Shown here: piece by piece, positions 29,032-37,344 of the stretch
How the letters are laid out: every line of letters starts with the position of its first letter
Position numbering within the stretch: the first letter of the stretch is position 1
Origin: Flavobacterium sp. LC2016-01
GTDB taxonomy: Bacteria > Bacteroidota > Bacteroidia > Flavobacteriales > Flavobacteriaceae
Assembly (NCBI RefSeq): GCF_009711135.1
Contig: NZ_WMIC01000005.1
Coordinates: 1-64,000, forward strand
Length of the DNA: 64,000 bases
Direction: 5' to 3'
Notes under the pieces: model-generated
Seen by the model: only the letters and a program-made list of their open reading frames with translations
What the model was told of the DNA's origin: nothing
Databases searched by the model: none
Made by a program: the position numbers and the translations under genes

Positions 29032-29290
29032 TAGAAAAAATAGGTTTCAAGTTTCAGGTTTCAGGTTTCAAACTTTGTTTTTTGGAATTTGTTTCTTCTT
29101 AATTGGGATTTCAGCGAATGCTCAATGTGCGATGTGTCGTGCTGCACTTGCGGGAGATTCAAATGTAAAGAAGGCAGAAGCTGTAAATGACGGAATTGTA
29201 TATTTAATGGTAATTCCGTATTTGCTTGTAGGTATAATTGGTGTTCTGATTTACAGAATGTATCAATCTAAAAAGAAAAAAGCCGAATAA
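29021..29290 (+). CDS. Small exported CxxC membrane protein of oxidase cluster
   Basis: 89 residues. A signal-peptide-like start (LFFGICFFLIGISANAQ) is followed directly by CAMCRAALAG, then one membrane helix (VYLMVIPYLLVGIIGVLIYRMYQ) and a lysine tail. The CxxC right after the predicted cleavage site and its place after SCO and DUF420 suggest a role in periplasmic metal or thiol chemistry for the oxidase; that is inference. The first ~17 codons hold a 7-bp-period repeat that supplies the basic residues. An in-frame TTG at 29075 would skip it but leave no positive charge, so I keep the ATG at 29021. Confidence 0.75.
   Translation: MYINRKNRFQVSGFRFQTLFFGICFFLIGISANAQCAMCRAALAGDSNVKKAEAVNDGIVYLMVIPYLLVGIIGVLIYRMYQSKKKKAE
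29044..29070 (+). repeat. Heptad GTTTCA repeat inside a coding region
   Basis: GTTTCA begins at 29044, 29051, 29058 and 29065, a 7-bp period. The same word and period recur in the intergenic hairpin at 63574-63637. Confidence 0.85.
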
Positions 29291-29306
29291 TTTTATTCGG
29301 CTTTTT
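29278..29306. terminator. Bidirectional terminator holding both convergent stop codons
   Basis: AAGCCGAATA and TATTCGGCTT form the stem, with A and T runs on either side, so it can act on both strands. The plus-strand stop is at 29288-29290 and the minus-strand stop at 29293-29295. Confidence 0.9.
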
Positions 29307-29505
29307 TTATAAGTGCTATTTTCAATTTTCTTTTAGTGAAATAATATGTTCCAACAAATAATAAGAACATGATTATTTTGCAAAATAAAGCGAGAATAAA
29401 ATTCGAAGGATAAATGTCTAAATCGGAGTACATTGTCCAAGAACTTGGAAGGTAGTCACGATGGAAAGTTATAATAAATATCATCAATCTTTCAATAGAA
29501 ACCAT
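29293..29505 (-). CDS. C-terminal part of a membrane protein, probably frameshifted
   Basis: 70 residues from the ATG at 29505, with FHRDYLPSSWTMYSD and one clear membrane helix (FILALFCKIIMFLLFVGTYYF). The frame is open upstream of the ATG for 12 more codons (RIVFSFLL...), almost to the stop of the next gene on this strand. Joined to that gene by a one-base shift in a T4 run, it would make one continuous polytopic protein. I do not know the function; no separate promoter or start signal stands out. Confidence 0.5.
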   Translation of the reverse strand: MVSIERLMIFIITFHRDYLPSSWTMYSDLDIYPSNFILALFCKIIMFLLFVGTYYFTKRKLKIALIKKAE

Positions 29506-29528
29506 TAATAGAAAGCTAAATACTATTC

Positions 29529-29879
29529 TTAAAAGAGATTTTTATAAACTTTTTTAATTCGTAGTAGCTGCGTAATTAACAGCCATAAAATCGGTTGAGC
29601 CCAAATTCCAAACCAATATTTCCCGAACATTCTGTTTAATAGAAGATTTTGTTCTTCTGCATTGCTTTCAAAATAAAAAACAAAAATTCCAATAATCCAG
29701 ATTGTGAAATAAATTACGCCAACGAAAGAGATGAAATTTGTTGCTTCCTCATCTATTTTATACAGAATAGAATTCTTTGTAAATATTGAGATAATTAAAA
29801 AAAGCACTGAATACAAACCAAATGCTGTGAAAAAATCCACAGTTAGGATCTGAAGTAAAAGCATTATATTTTCCTTCAT
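29529..29879 (-). CDS. Small polytopic membrane protein, probably N-terminal part of split gene
   Basis: 116 residues with three hydrophobic helices (LTVDFFTAFGLYSVLFLIISIF, FISFVGVIYFTIWIIGIFVFYF, YWFGIWAQPILWLLITQLLRI). It ends KKVYKNLF and then stops; reading on with a -1 shift gives LRIVFSFLLMVSIERLMIFII, which continues a membrane protein. I do not recognise a named family. It lies between the oxidase cluster and the DUF4403 gene, 47 bases from the latter's stop. Confidence 0.6.
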   Translation of the reverse strand: MKENIMLLLQILTVDFFTAFGLYSVLFLIISIFTKNSILYKIDEEATNFISFVGVIYFTIWIIGIFVFYFESNAEEQNLLLNRMFGKYWFGIWAQPILWLLITQLLRIKKVYKNLF

Positions 29880-29925
29880 TTAGGTTTTGTTTTCGATTGA
29901 TGTTAAATTCAGAAACCAGTTATTT

Positions 29926-31332
29926 TTATTTTAATCCATCAACAGAAACATTCACGGTTCCGTTTATTTTTATAAAAGCGATAATTGCCTGATTGGTCAG
30001 CTGAATTTTATCAAATTGAATGTCTTCCATTTTTCCGTTTACAAAAACACCGGGCATTGGAGAATAGTTCTTTAGATAAGAAGCCATACTCTTTTTCCCT
30101 TCTTCTAAATTTGGCTGAATAGAGTAACGGCAGTTTTCTTCCATTTTTCTTAAAATGTAACCTTGTCCTAGCCAGCTTGCAGTTCTCATTAATCTGCTTT
30201 TGGTGTCTAAAACATAATCTAATTTGTCAAAATAAATTTCTTTTGTCTGCGGATTGTATTGTGGGAATCCGTTTAGGTATAAAGTTCCGTTTATAGATCC
30301 TAAAACGTCTAAAGCAATTACCATTTTTCCGTCTTTATGCCAAATTGCAACATTTTTCACGGTCACTTTTTTACTTCCGGATCCAAATTCCTGATTAGCA
30401 AAATTTTGGGTCATTATTTTAGAAGCATCTGCATAAGTTGAGATTGCTGCAATATTGGCCGAAATTTGATTTGGAATTTTGGCAACAGGTTTTAAAACAG
30501 TTTTATTGGCGTTGAATTTAGATTCAGGCTTTTTGCCAACAATTGTTTCCATGTTGCATTTCATTCCCATATCTAATAAAAACGAATCATTTTTTAGTTT
30601 TACATTGGTTGAATAAACTTCAATTGGAACAATTCTTAACCAGCTTTCATAGGTATCACTCATTTGAAATGGAGTGCATAGTTTTTCTAAAGCTGATAAA
30701 ACATTCGGTTTAAAGTCCATTGATGTTTCAATTGCTTCGTCTATTGTCTTTTCAATTTGTGATTTAAAAATTGAAATTGCAGGATTTATCAAATACGTAA
30801 TTGGCATATTTTTCCCAAACACTGTCATCGTTGGGCTTTCGTTCCAGTTTAATGATTTAAACTCGGTTTTTGTGTTTAATTTCCAATTGGTCAAAGCGAC
30901 ATCGCTGGATAAAGTGATGACTCCATTTAGATTAAATTCGCGCGTATCATATAATTCAACGCCTAATTTTTTAGTTCCAATTCTGTATTTAATGGTTGCT
31001 TTTAAAGGAAGAATCGTTTTTATCTTTTTATTTGGAGCTGCAGGGTCATTTTGGATTTTTATTGGAGCCTGTTTCCAGATTTTAATTTCGATATCATCAT
31101 CTTCAATATTGTTGTCCTCGTAAATTAGTCCATTTAAGAGTGTATTGGTCTGATTTTCTATGTCAGACAGTTTTACTGTTATCGGTAAATTAATAAAAGA
31201 CGGATTTGCATCATAAACTAGTGGGCTGGCGTCGTCTGGCTCTGGTTTTAAAGTTTCAAGTTTTTGTGATGTTGAACAGCTGAAAAGCAGTATAGTAGCT
31301 GTAAATAAAGCGAAAATTGAAGAAAACTTCAT
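29926..31332 (-). CDS. DUF4403 family lipoprotein
   Basis: About 468 residues from the ATG at 31332. The signal peptide and lipobox (ATILLFSCSTS) give a lipoprotein with the acylated cysteine at about residue 19. An earlier in-frame TTG at 31359 overlaps a -7 box and is rejected. The body is long, strand-rich and fits DUF4403, a Bacteroidota family related to tubular lipid-binding proteins; landmarks are WLRIVPIEVYSTNVKLKNDSFLLDMGMKC and the C-terminal VFVNGKMEDIQFDKIQLTNQ. Function unknown. Divergent from the efflux operon. Confidence 0.8.
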   Translation of the reverse strand: MKFSSIFALFTATILLFSCSTSQKLETLKPEPDDASPLVYDANPSFINLPITVKLSDIENQTNTLLNGLIYEDNNIEDDDIEIKIWKQAPIKIQNDPAAPNKKIKTILPLKATIKYRIGTKKLGVELYDTREFNLNGVITLSSDVALTNWKLNTKTEFKSLNWNESPTMTVFGKNMPITYLINPAISIFKSQIEKTIDEAIETSMDFKPNVLSALEKLCTPFQMSDTYESWLRIVPIEVYSTNVKLKNDSFLLDMGMKCNMETIVGKKPESKFNANKTVLKPVAKIPNQISANIAAISTYADASKIMTQNFANQEFGSGSKKVTVKNVAIWHKDGKMVIALDVLGSINGTLYLNGFPQYNPQTKEIYFDKLDYVLDTKSRLMRTASWLGQGYILRKMEENCRYSIQPNLEEGKKSMASYLKNYSPMPGVFVNGKMEDIQFDKIQLTNQAIIAFIKINGTVNVSVDGLK

Positions 31333-31356
31333 AGGTACAATTTTTTTTAAGTGAGA

Positions 31357-31364
31357 CAAAATTA
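31357..31364 (-). promoter_or_regulatory. Candidate -7 box for DUF4403 gene
   Basis: TAATTTTG on the minus strand, 25 bases before the ATG. The 140 bases to the divergent ABC gene are very AT-rich with no other clear element. Confidence 0.5.
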
Positions 31365-31508
31365 AGAAAAGAATTAAATAATCTTAAAAAAGTGTAACAA
31401 TTACAAAAGTGCACCGTCTTATTTAAGTATTAAAATAAATTATTAACGTTTTGTTATCATAATTTACTTATAAAAAATATTATTATTGTTTTAAAAATTA
31501 ACAATACC

Positions 31509-32210
31509 ATGATTGAAATAAAAGATTTGCATAAATCCTATAAAATGGGAAGTTCAGAACTGCATGTGTTAAAAGGTATTAATTTTAATATTGAAGAAGG
31601 TGAGCTTGTCGCTATCATGGGATCTTCAGGGTCAGGAAAATCTACGCTTCTTAATATTTTAGGAATTTTAGATGAAGCTGATTCTGGAAGTTATACTTTA
31701 GATAAAACTCCAATCAAAAAATTGAACGAAACGATAGCCTCAAAGTATCGCAATAAATTTTTAGGATTCGTTTTTCAATCTTTTAATTTGATCAATTATA
31801 AAAGTGCACTTGATAATGTGGCAATGCCATTATATTATCAAGGTATAAAAAGAAAAGAACGTTACGAAATTGCAATGAGATATTTGGAGAAAGTTGGTTT
31901 GGGTTCACATTCACATCATTTGCCAAATGAACTTTCCGGAGGTCAAAAACAGCGTGTTGCAATCGCAAGAGCATTAGCCTCAAATCCAAAAGTATTACTT
32001 GCTGATGAACCTACAGGGGCTTTGGATACTAAAACTTCTTATGAAGTAATGGAGCTTATTCAAGGAATTAACGATGAAGGTAAAACTATTTTGATCGTTA
32101 CGCACGAACCAGATATTGCCGCTATGTGCAAGAGAAATGTGGTCCTGAAAGACGGATTAATTATTGACGATAAAAAAGTAGAACAAGTTAGAGCTTCATC
32201 TTATGTTTAA
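31509..32210 (+). CDS. ABC transporter ATPase of MacB/LolD type
   Basis: 233 residues. Walker A GSSGSGKST (38-46), signature LSGGQKQRVAIARAL (142-156), Walker B VLLADEPTGALD (162-173) and switch VTHEPDIAAMC are all intact. It closely follows the MacB/LolD pattern of single-domain ATPases that energise FtsX-type permeases. It overlaps the first permease gene by 8 bases. With two permeases, two adaptors and a TolC it forms a six-gene export operon. Confidence 0.95.
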   Translation: MIEIKDLHKSYKMGSSELHVLKGINFNIEEGELVAIMGSSGSGKSTLLNILGILDEADSGSYTLDKTPIKKLNETIASKYRNKFLGFVFQSFNLINYKSALDNVAMPLYYQGIKRKERYEIAMRYLEKVGLGSHSHHLPNELSGGQKQRVAIARALASNPKVLLADEPTGALDTKTSYEVMELIQGINDEGKTILIVTHEPDIAAMCKRNVVLKDGLIIDDKKVEQVRASSYV

Positions 32211-33447
32211 TATTGAGCGTTGGCAAGAAATATTTGATGCAATCTCCAAAAACCGGCTGCGTACCTTTTTGACTGGAGTTTCAGTTGCATCTGGGATTTT
32301 TATTTTGGTGATTTTGCTTGGAGCTGGAAAAGGGCTTCAAAACGGTATTGAGAAACAATTTGAAAATGATGCCCAAGGAATTATTGAAGTTTGGTCGAAT
32401 GTAACAACTAAAGGGTATAAAGGGTTAAATCCAGGAAGACAAATTCAATTAAGAAACAGCGATTATGATCTTCCAGTGTCGAAATTTAACGACCAATTAG
32501 ATAAAAAATCTTCTGTTCGAAGTACTTGGGGAGGGATTGTGAGCTATGGAAAAGAATCAGGAAATTATCAGTTTCGCGGAATTACACCAGATTATTTAGC
32601 ACTTGAAAATGCTACTATTATTAATGGACGTTTCATTAATAACAGTGATATGGTAAATAACGAGAAAGTTGTGGCTATTGGTTTAAAAGTTAAACAGGAT
32701 TTGTTTAAAGAACAAGATCCAATAGGAAAAGAAATTTTAGTTAATAATATAAATTTTAAAGTAGTCGGGGTTTTTACAGATCCATCTGGAGAACGAGAAG
32801 AATCTAGAGTTTATATGCCTATAACGACTAATCAGCGTGCTTTTGGAGCCGGTGATAAATTAAGCGGCATGCAGTTTGTTTTAAATAAAAAACCAGATTA
32901 TGATCAGGCTTTGGCACAGTCTAAGCGATTTACTGAAGGTGTAAAAGAGCTGTTAAAGAGCAAAAATATTGTTGCTCCGGATGATGACAGTGCGATTGGG
33001 GTTTATAATTCGGTAGAAGATGCAAAGCAGTTCTATGATTTAAATCTTTACATCAGATTGTTCTTTTGGTGGGTTGGTATCTGTACTATTATCGCTGGAG
33101 TTGTTGGAGTAAGCAATATCATGCTGATTATAGTAAAAGAAAGAACTAAAGAAATTGGAATTAGAAAAGCTTTGGGAGCATCACCATTTTCGATCATCTC
33201 AATGATACTTCATGAGTCTATTTTTATTACGACAATTGCTGGTTTTACTGGATTATTAGCAAGTCTTTTATTGTTAGAATTTGTGGGGCCGATGGTACAG
33301 AGTGAATATTTTAGAAATCCAGAAGTAGATTTTAGTGTCGCTTTGACAACACTAGTTTTACTTGTATTTGCAGGCGCGCTTGCTGGATTTTTCCCAGCTT
33401 ACAGAGCAGCCAAAATAAAACCTATTATAGCACTTAGAGACGAATAA
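32203..33447 (+). CDS. MacB-type ABC transporter permease 1
   Basis: 414 residues: one N-terminal helix (GIFILVILLGAGKGL), a ~230-residue periplasmic MacB_PCD domain, then three C-terminal helices of the FtsX domain with SNIMLIIVKERTKEIGIRKALGASPFSIISMIL and the ending AYRAAKIKPIIALRDE. It lacks an ATPase domain, unlike E. coli MacB, so it must use the upstream ATPase. A paralogue follows after 2 bases, suggesting a heterodimer that pushes substrate mechanically into the adaptor-TolC tunnel. Confidence 0.93.
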   Translation: MFNIERWQEIFDAISKNRLRTFLTGVSVASGIFILVILLGAGKGLQNGIEKQFENDAQGIIEVWSNVTTKGYKGLNPGRQIQLRNSDYDLPVSKFNDQLDKKSSVRSTWGGIVSYGKESGNYQFRGITPDYLALENATIINGRFINNSDMVNNEKVVAIGLKVKQDLFKEQDPIGKEILVNNINFKVVGVFTDPSGEREESRVYMPITTNQRAFGAGDKLSGMQFVLNKKPDYDQALAQSKRFTEGVKELLKSKNIVAPDDDSAIGVYNSVEDAKQFYDLNLYIRLFFWWVGICTIIAGVVGVSNIMLIIVKERTKEIGIRKALGASPFSIISMILHESIFITTIAGFTGLLASLLLLEFVGPMVQSEYFRNPEVDFSVALTTLVLLVFAGALAGFFPAYRAAKIKPIIALRDE

Positions 33448-33449
33448 TT

Positions 33450-34715
33450 ATGTTTAAAAAAGATAATTGGGACGAGATTTTACAGGCCTTAACGGCTAAT
33501 GTTTTCAGGACAATTCTGACTGCATTTGGCGTGTTTTGGGGGATTTTTATTTTGGTAATATTGCTTGCAGCCGGTAACGGTTTAGAAAATGGAGTAAAAA
33601 AAGGTTTTGACGGTATAGCCACAAATACCATGTTTATGTGGAGTCAGACAACTTCAAAAGCTTATAAAGGATTGCCTAAAGTACGCAGATATGATTTTAG
33701 AAATAGTGATGTCGCAGCATTAAAAGCAGCTTTGCCAGATTTATTATATGTTTCTCCTCGAAACCAATTGGGAGATTTTAACGGTACAAATAATGTAGTC
33801 CGTGGCACTAAAACTTCGGCATTTACTATCTATGGAGATTATCCGGAACTGATTAAGCAACAGCCTATGGATATCATTAAAGGCCGATTTATCAATCAGC
33901 AGGATATTTTAGACAGAAGAAAAATAGCTGTGATTGGACAAGGGGTTATTTCTGAACTTTATGGGAAAGCAGAAGAAGCAATTGGAACTTATATTAAAGT
34001 AAATGGGATTAATTTTATGGTCGTTGGTGTTTATCATTCTAAACAGCAAGGCGGTAATGCAGAGCAGGAACAAAAAAATATTTTTGTTCCATTTACTACC
34101 TTTCAGCAGGCCTTTAATTATGGTGATAAAGTGGGCTGGATGGCGCTTACTGCAAAAGACGAAACTTCGATAACCGATTTAAAGCCGAAAATTTTAGAAT
34201 TAATAAAAGCACTTCATTCTGTCAATCCAAAAGATGAAAGAGCAGTTGGTAATTTTGATTTGTACGAACAATTTAATAAAGTACAGAGTTTGTTTAATAT
34301 CTTGAAAATCATTGCTTATTTTGTTGGAACTCTGGTTTTGATTTCTGGAGTAATTGGGATTTCAAACATTATGCTTATTGTAGTTAAAGAACGTACAAAA
34401 GAAATTGGAATCCGCAGGGCCTTGGGGGCAACTCCATCAGCCATCCGCGGGCAAATTTTATCTGAATCTATCTTTTTAACTATTATTTCAGGAATGCTGG
34501 GAATTGCAGTCGCAACGGGAATTATTGCTGTTTTAAATATGGCGCTGGATTCCATGCCGCCGGGCAACAATACAATGTTTGCAAACCCAAGTGTAGATTT
34601 AGGAGTAGTGTTTGTTGCCTTATTAATATTAGTGGGTTCAGGTTTGCTAGCCGGATTTATTCCTGCTCAGACCGCAATTAATGTAAAGCCCGTTGACGCT
34701 TTACGAACAGAATAA
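33450..34715 (+). CDS. MacB-type ABC transporter permease 2
   Basis: 421 residues with the same layout as its neighbour: N-terminal helix (GIFILVILLAAGNGLENGV), periplasmic MacB_PCD domain, three C-terminal helices with SNIMLIVVKERTKEIGIRRALGATPSAIRGQIL and the ending QTAINVKPVDALRTE. The shared phrase NGLENGVKKGFDGIATNTMFMWSQTTSKAYKGL versus the first copy's equivalent shows clear paralogy but substantial divergence in the periplasmic part. It probably pairs with permease 1. Confidence 0.93.
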   Translation: MFKKDNWDEILQALTANVFRTILTAFGVFWGIFILVILLAAGNGLENGVKKGFDGIATNTMFMWSQTTSKAYKGLPKVRRYDFRNSDVAALKAALPDLLYVSPRNQLGDFNGTNNVVRGTKTSAFTIYGDYPELIKQQPMDIIKGRFINQQDILDRRKIAVIGQGVISELYGKAEEAIGTYIKVNGINFMVVGVYHSKQQGGNAEQEQKNIFVPFTTFQQAFNYGDKVGWMALTAKDETSITDLKPKILELIKALHSVNPKDERAVGNFDLYEQFNKVQSLFNILKIIAYFVGTLVLISGVIGISNIMLIVVKERTKEIGIRRALGATPSAIRGQILSESIFLTIISGMLGIAVATGIIAVLNMALDSMPPGNNTMFANPSVDLGVVFVALLILVGSGLLAGFIPAQTAINVKPVDALRTE

Positions 34716-34754
34716 ATTATCAATCAAAATATAATCGATTAAACCAAAAACAAA

Positions 34755-35876
34755 ATGAAAAAAGGAGTAACCGTAACCATTTTAATCTTTATTGCAATAA
34801 TTTTCTTTGGTGCACTTTATTATTTGTATGCTAAAAATCAAGAGTCGCCAATTGTTTTTCAAACTGAAAAGGCAGAGATTAAAACGATAGTAAAAAATAC
34901 CATTGCAACAGGTAATATTCAGCCTGATGAAGAGGTCTTAATCAAACCAAACATCTCGGGAATTATTGAAGAAGTATATATTAAAGCTGGAGAGAAAATT
35001 AAAGCCGGCGATATGATTGCCAAAATTAGAGTTGTTGCCAATGTGTCGAATGTAAGCAATACTCAAAATCAGGTACAAACTGCTAAAATTGCATTAGATA
35101 ATCAGGAGAAAATCTATCAGAGACAAAAAACACTTTTTGAAAAAGAAGTAATTTCTGCAAATGATTTTGATGCAGCTCAATTGACTTACAAACAAGCGAA
35201 ACAGAATTACCTGGCTGCAAAACAAAGCTTAGATATTGTTAAAACAGGAACAACAACATCTTTGGGCAGTTATGCAAATACATTAATTCGTTCAACTGTT
35301 AACGGAATGGTATTGGCAGTGCCTGTAAAAGTTGGAAATCAAGTTATTGAAAGTAATAATTTTAACGAAGGAACTACAATTGCCAGCGTTGCCGATGTTG
35401 GAAGAATGATTTTTATTGGAAAAATTGACGAGTCTGAAGTAGGTAAAATTAAAGAAAAAATGCCTATTGAGATTACAGTTGGTGCCATTGAAAATAAAAA
35501 ATTCGATGCATATTTAACAGATATTGCTCCAAAAGGTGTTGTAGAAAATGGCGCTATTCAGTTTGAAATAAAAGCCAAATTAGAAAATAAAGGAGATACT
35601 TTTATTAGAGCTGGATTAAGTGCAAACGCATCCATTATATTAGATAAAGCAGATAAAGTTTTGGCTATTAAAGAATCACTTGTGCAGTTTGACAAAAAGA
35701 CTCAAAAACCTTATGTAGAAGTTGAAACGGCACCACAAAAATTTCAGAGAAGAGATTTAGTTTTAGGTGTTAGTGACGGAATTTATGTTCAGATTAAAAG
35801 CGGTGTTGCAGCTTCTGATAAAATCAAAATCTGGAACCAAGGCTTGATCAACGAAGGAGATAAGGATAAAAAATAA
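34755..35876 (+). CDS. Periplasmic adaptor protein 1 (HlyD/MacA family)
   Basis: 373 residues. An N-terminal membrane anchor (VTVTILIFIAIIFFGALYYLY) is followed by the split biotinyl-lipoyl domain (ATGNIQPDEEVLIKPNISG and RSTVNGMVLAVPVKVGNQVI), a coiled-coil hairpin (about 95-160, with QRQKTLFEKEVISANDFDAAQLTYKQAK) and a beta-barrel domain. It would bridge the permeases and TolC. It lies between the permeases and TolC; a second adaptor lies after TolC. Confidence 0.92.
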   Translation: MKKGVTVTILIFIAIIFFGALYYLYAKNQESPIVFQTEKAEIKTIVKNTIATGNIQPDEEVLIKPNISGIIEEVYIKAGEKIKAGDMIAKIRVVANVSNVSNTQNQVQTAKIALDNQEKIYQRQKTLFEKEVISANDFDAAQLTYKQAKQNYLAAKQSLDIVKTGTTTSLGSYANTLIRSTVNGMVLAVPVKVGNQVIESNNFNEGTTIASVADVGRMIFIGKIDESEVGKIKEKMPIEITVGAIENKKFDAYLTDIAPKGVVENGAIQFEIKAKLENKGDTFIRAGLSANASIILDKADKVLAIKESLVQFDKKTQKPYVEVETAPQKFQRRDLVLGVSDGIYVQIKSGVAASDKIKIWNQGLINEGDKDKK

Positions 35877-35914
35877 TTTGATTATTTAAAAGAGTTTTTG
35901 GGTTTTTAAAATGT

Positions 35915-35922
35915 TAAATTTG
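35915..35922 (+). promoter_or_regulatory. Possible internal -7 box before TolC gene
   Basis: TAAATTTG matches TAnnTTTG. A TTG at 35898-35900 is only 14 bases upstream, shorter than usual spacing. The box lies downstream of an in-frame ATG at 35911, which supports the later start at 35956. Confidence 0.4.
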
Positions 35923-35955
35923 CATGGCTTGCTTGCTGTGCTTCATTCAAAATAT

Positions 35956-37338
35956 ATGAAAATAAATAAAATAAATAGTCTAGTTTTTGCCATGCTTTTT
36001 GGATTTGGATTATCAGGTCAAGCACAGACAAAACATTGGACACTGGAGGAATGCGTTAGATATGCATTAGATAATAATATCACGATAAAGCTATCAGAAT
36101 TAGATGTTGAAAATGCTGAAATAAATAAAAAAGATGCATTTGGCAAATATCTCCCATCAGTTAACGGAAATGCGTCACATTCCTGGAATATTGGTTTAAA
36201 TCAAGATGTAACTACAGGTGTTTTGCGTAATCAGACAACTCAATATTCATCTGTAGGTCTAAATGCCGGAGTTGATATTTACAGAGGTCTGCAAAATCAA
36301 AATACATACAGACGAACAAAACTTGCTATTATTGCGTCACAGTATCAATTACTGAAAATGCAGGAAGATATTTCTCTGAATGTTGCAAATGCTTTTCTTC
36401 AGATTTTAGGCTATAAAGAAGATTTAAAAATAAAAACAGAACAGCTTTCTATTGATGAAAAACGTTTAAAACGTTCTGAAGAAATGGTTAGTGCAGGAAC
36501 AATTCCGCGTGGTGATTTATATGATTTGAAAGCCACTATTGCAACAGATAAACAAAACATTGCAGTTTCGGAGAATAATTTGCTGATCTCAAAATTGAGT
36601 TTGGCACAGCTTTTACAGCTTAAAGAATTTGCAGATTTTGACGTTGTTGATGATACCAATGCAAAAGATGAAAATAATATCATGGCACAAAGCCCAACTG
36701 ATATTTATAATAAAGCAAAGGAAACAAGAACCGAATTAAAATTGGCACAAACCAATCTTGAAATTGCTGAGAAAAATGTGGCAATTGCTAAAGGTGCTTT
36801 TCAGCCTACTCTAAGTGGTTTTTATGGTTTTAATACGAGAGCAAGTTATAGTGATCAAATAAAATTTGATGCAAATAATCAGCCTTATACGGTAGGACCA
36901 GATCCAATATTCCAGCAGTTTAGCGATAATAAGGGACATAACTTTGGTTTGCAATTGAATGTGCCAATTTTCAATGGATTCTCTGTTAGAAATAATGTTG
37001 AACGAAATAAAGTAAGTTTAGAAAAATCTAAAATAGATTTAGAGCAAAAAAGTTTAGATTTGCAACGTAACGTGTATACTGCGTTTACAAATGCAAAAGC
37101 TGCGTTAAATACGTACGAAGCTGCAACGATAACTTTAGAGGCAAGACAGCAGGCTTACAATTATGCTAAAGAAAAGTATGATGTAGGATTGATGAATTCA
37201 TTTGATTTTACGCAGGCTCAAACGTTATTAACAAATGCGCAGTCTGATGTTATCAGAACGAAATACGATTATTTATTTAAAATAAAAATTCTTGAATTCT
37301 ATTTTGGAATTCCAATTGTTCCAATTCCTGCAAAATAA
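35956..37338 (+). CDS. TolC-family outer-membrane efflux protein
   Basis: About 460 residues from the ATG at 35956, where a signal peptide begins (INSLVFAMLFGFGLSGQAQ); an upstream ATG at 35911 would place 15 non-signal residues before it. The mature start TKHWTLEECVRYALDNNITIKLSELDVENAEI is typical of the family, and two long helical repeats follow (LDLQRNVYTAFTNAKAALNTYEAA in the second). Forms the trimeric outer-membrane exit duct for the ABC permease/adaptor complex. Confidence 0.93.
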   Translation: MKINKINSLVFAMLFGFGLSGQAQTKHWTLEECVRYALDNNITIKLSELDVENAEINKKDAFGKYLPSVNGNASHSWNIGLNQDVTTGVLRNQTTQYSSVGLNAGVDIYRGLQNQNTYRRTKLAIIASQYQLLKMQEDISLNVANAFLQILGYKEDLKIKTEQLSIDEKRLKRSEEMVSAGTIPRGDLYDLKATIATDKQNIAVSENNLLISKLSLAQLLQLKEFADFDVVDDTNAKDENNIMAQSPTDIYNKAKETRTELKLAQTNLEIAEKNVAIAKGAFQPTLSGFYGFNTRASYSDQIKFDANNQPYTVGPDPIFQQFSDNKGHNFGLQLNVPIFNGFSVRNNVERNKVSLEKSKIDLEQKSLDLQRNVYTAFTNAKAALNTYEAATITLEARQQAYNYAKEKYDVGLMNSFDFTQAQTLLTNAQSDVIRTKYDYLFKIKILEFYFGIPIVPIPAK

Positions 37339-37344
37339 TTTACT

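Noticed and set aside
31360..31508. Operator or riboswitch in the divergent region before the efflux operon
   Set aside because: It is AT-rich without convincing dyads or repeats beyond the DUF4403 promoter box.
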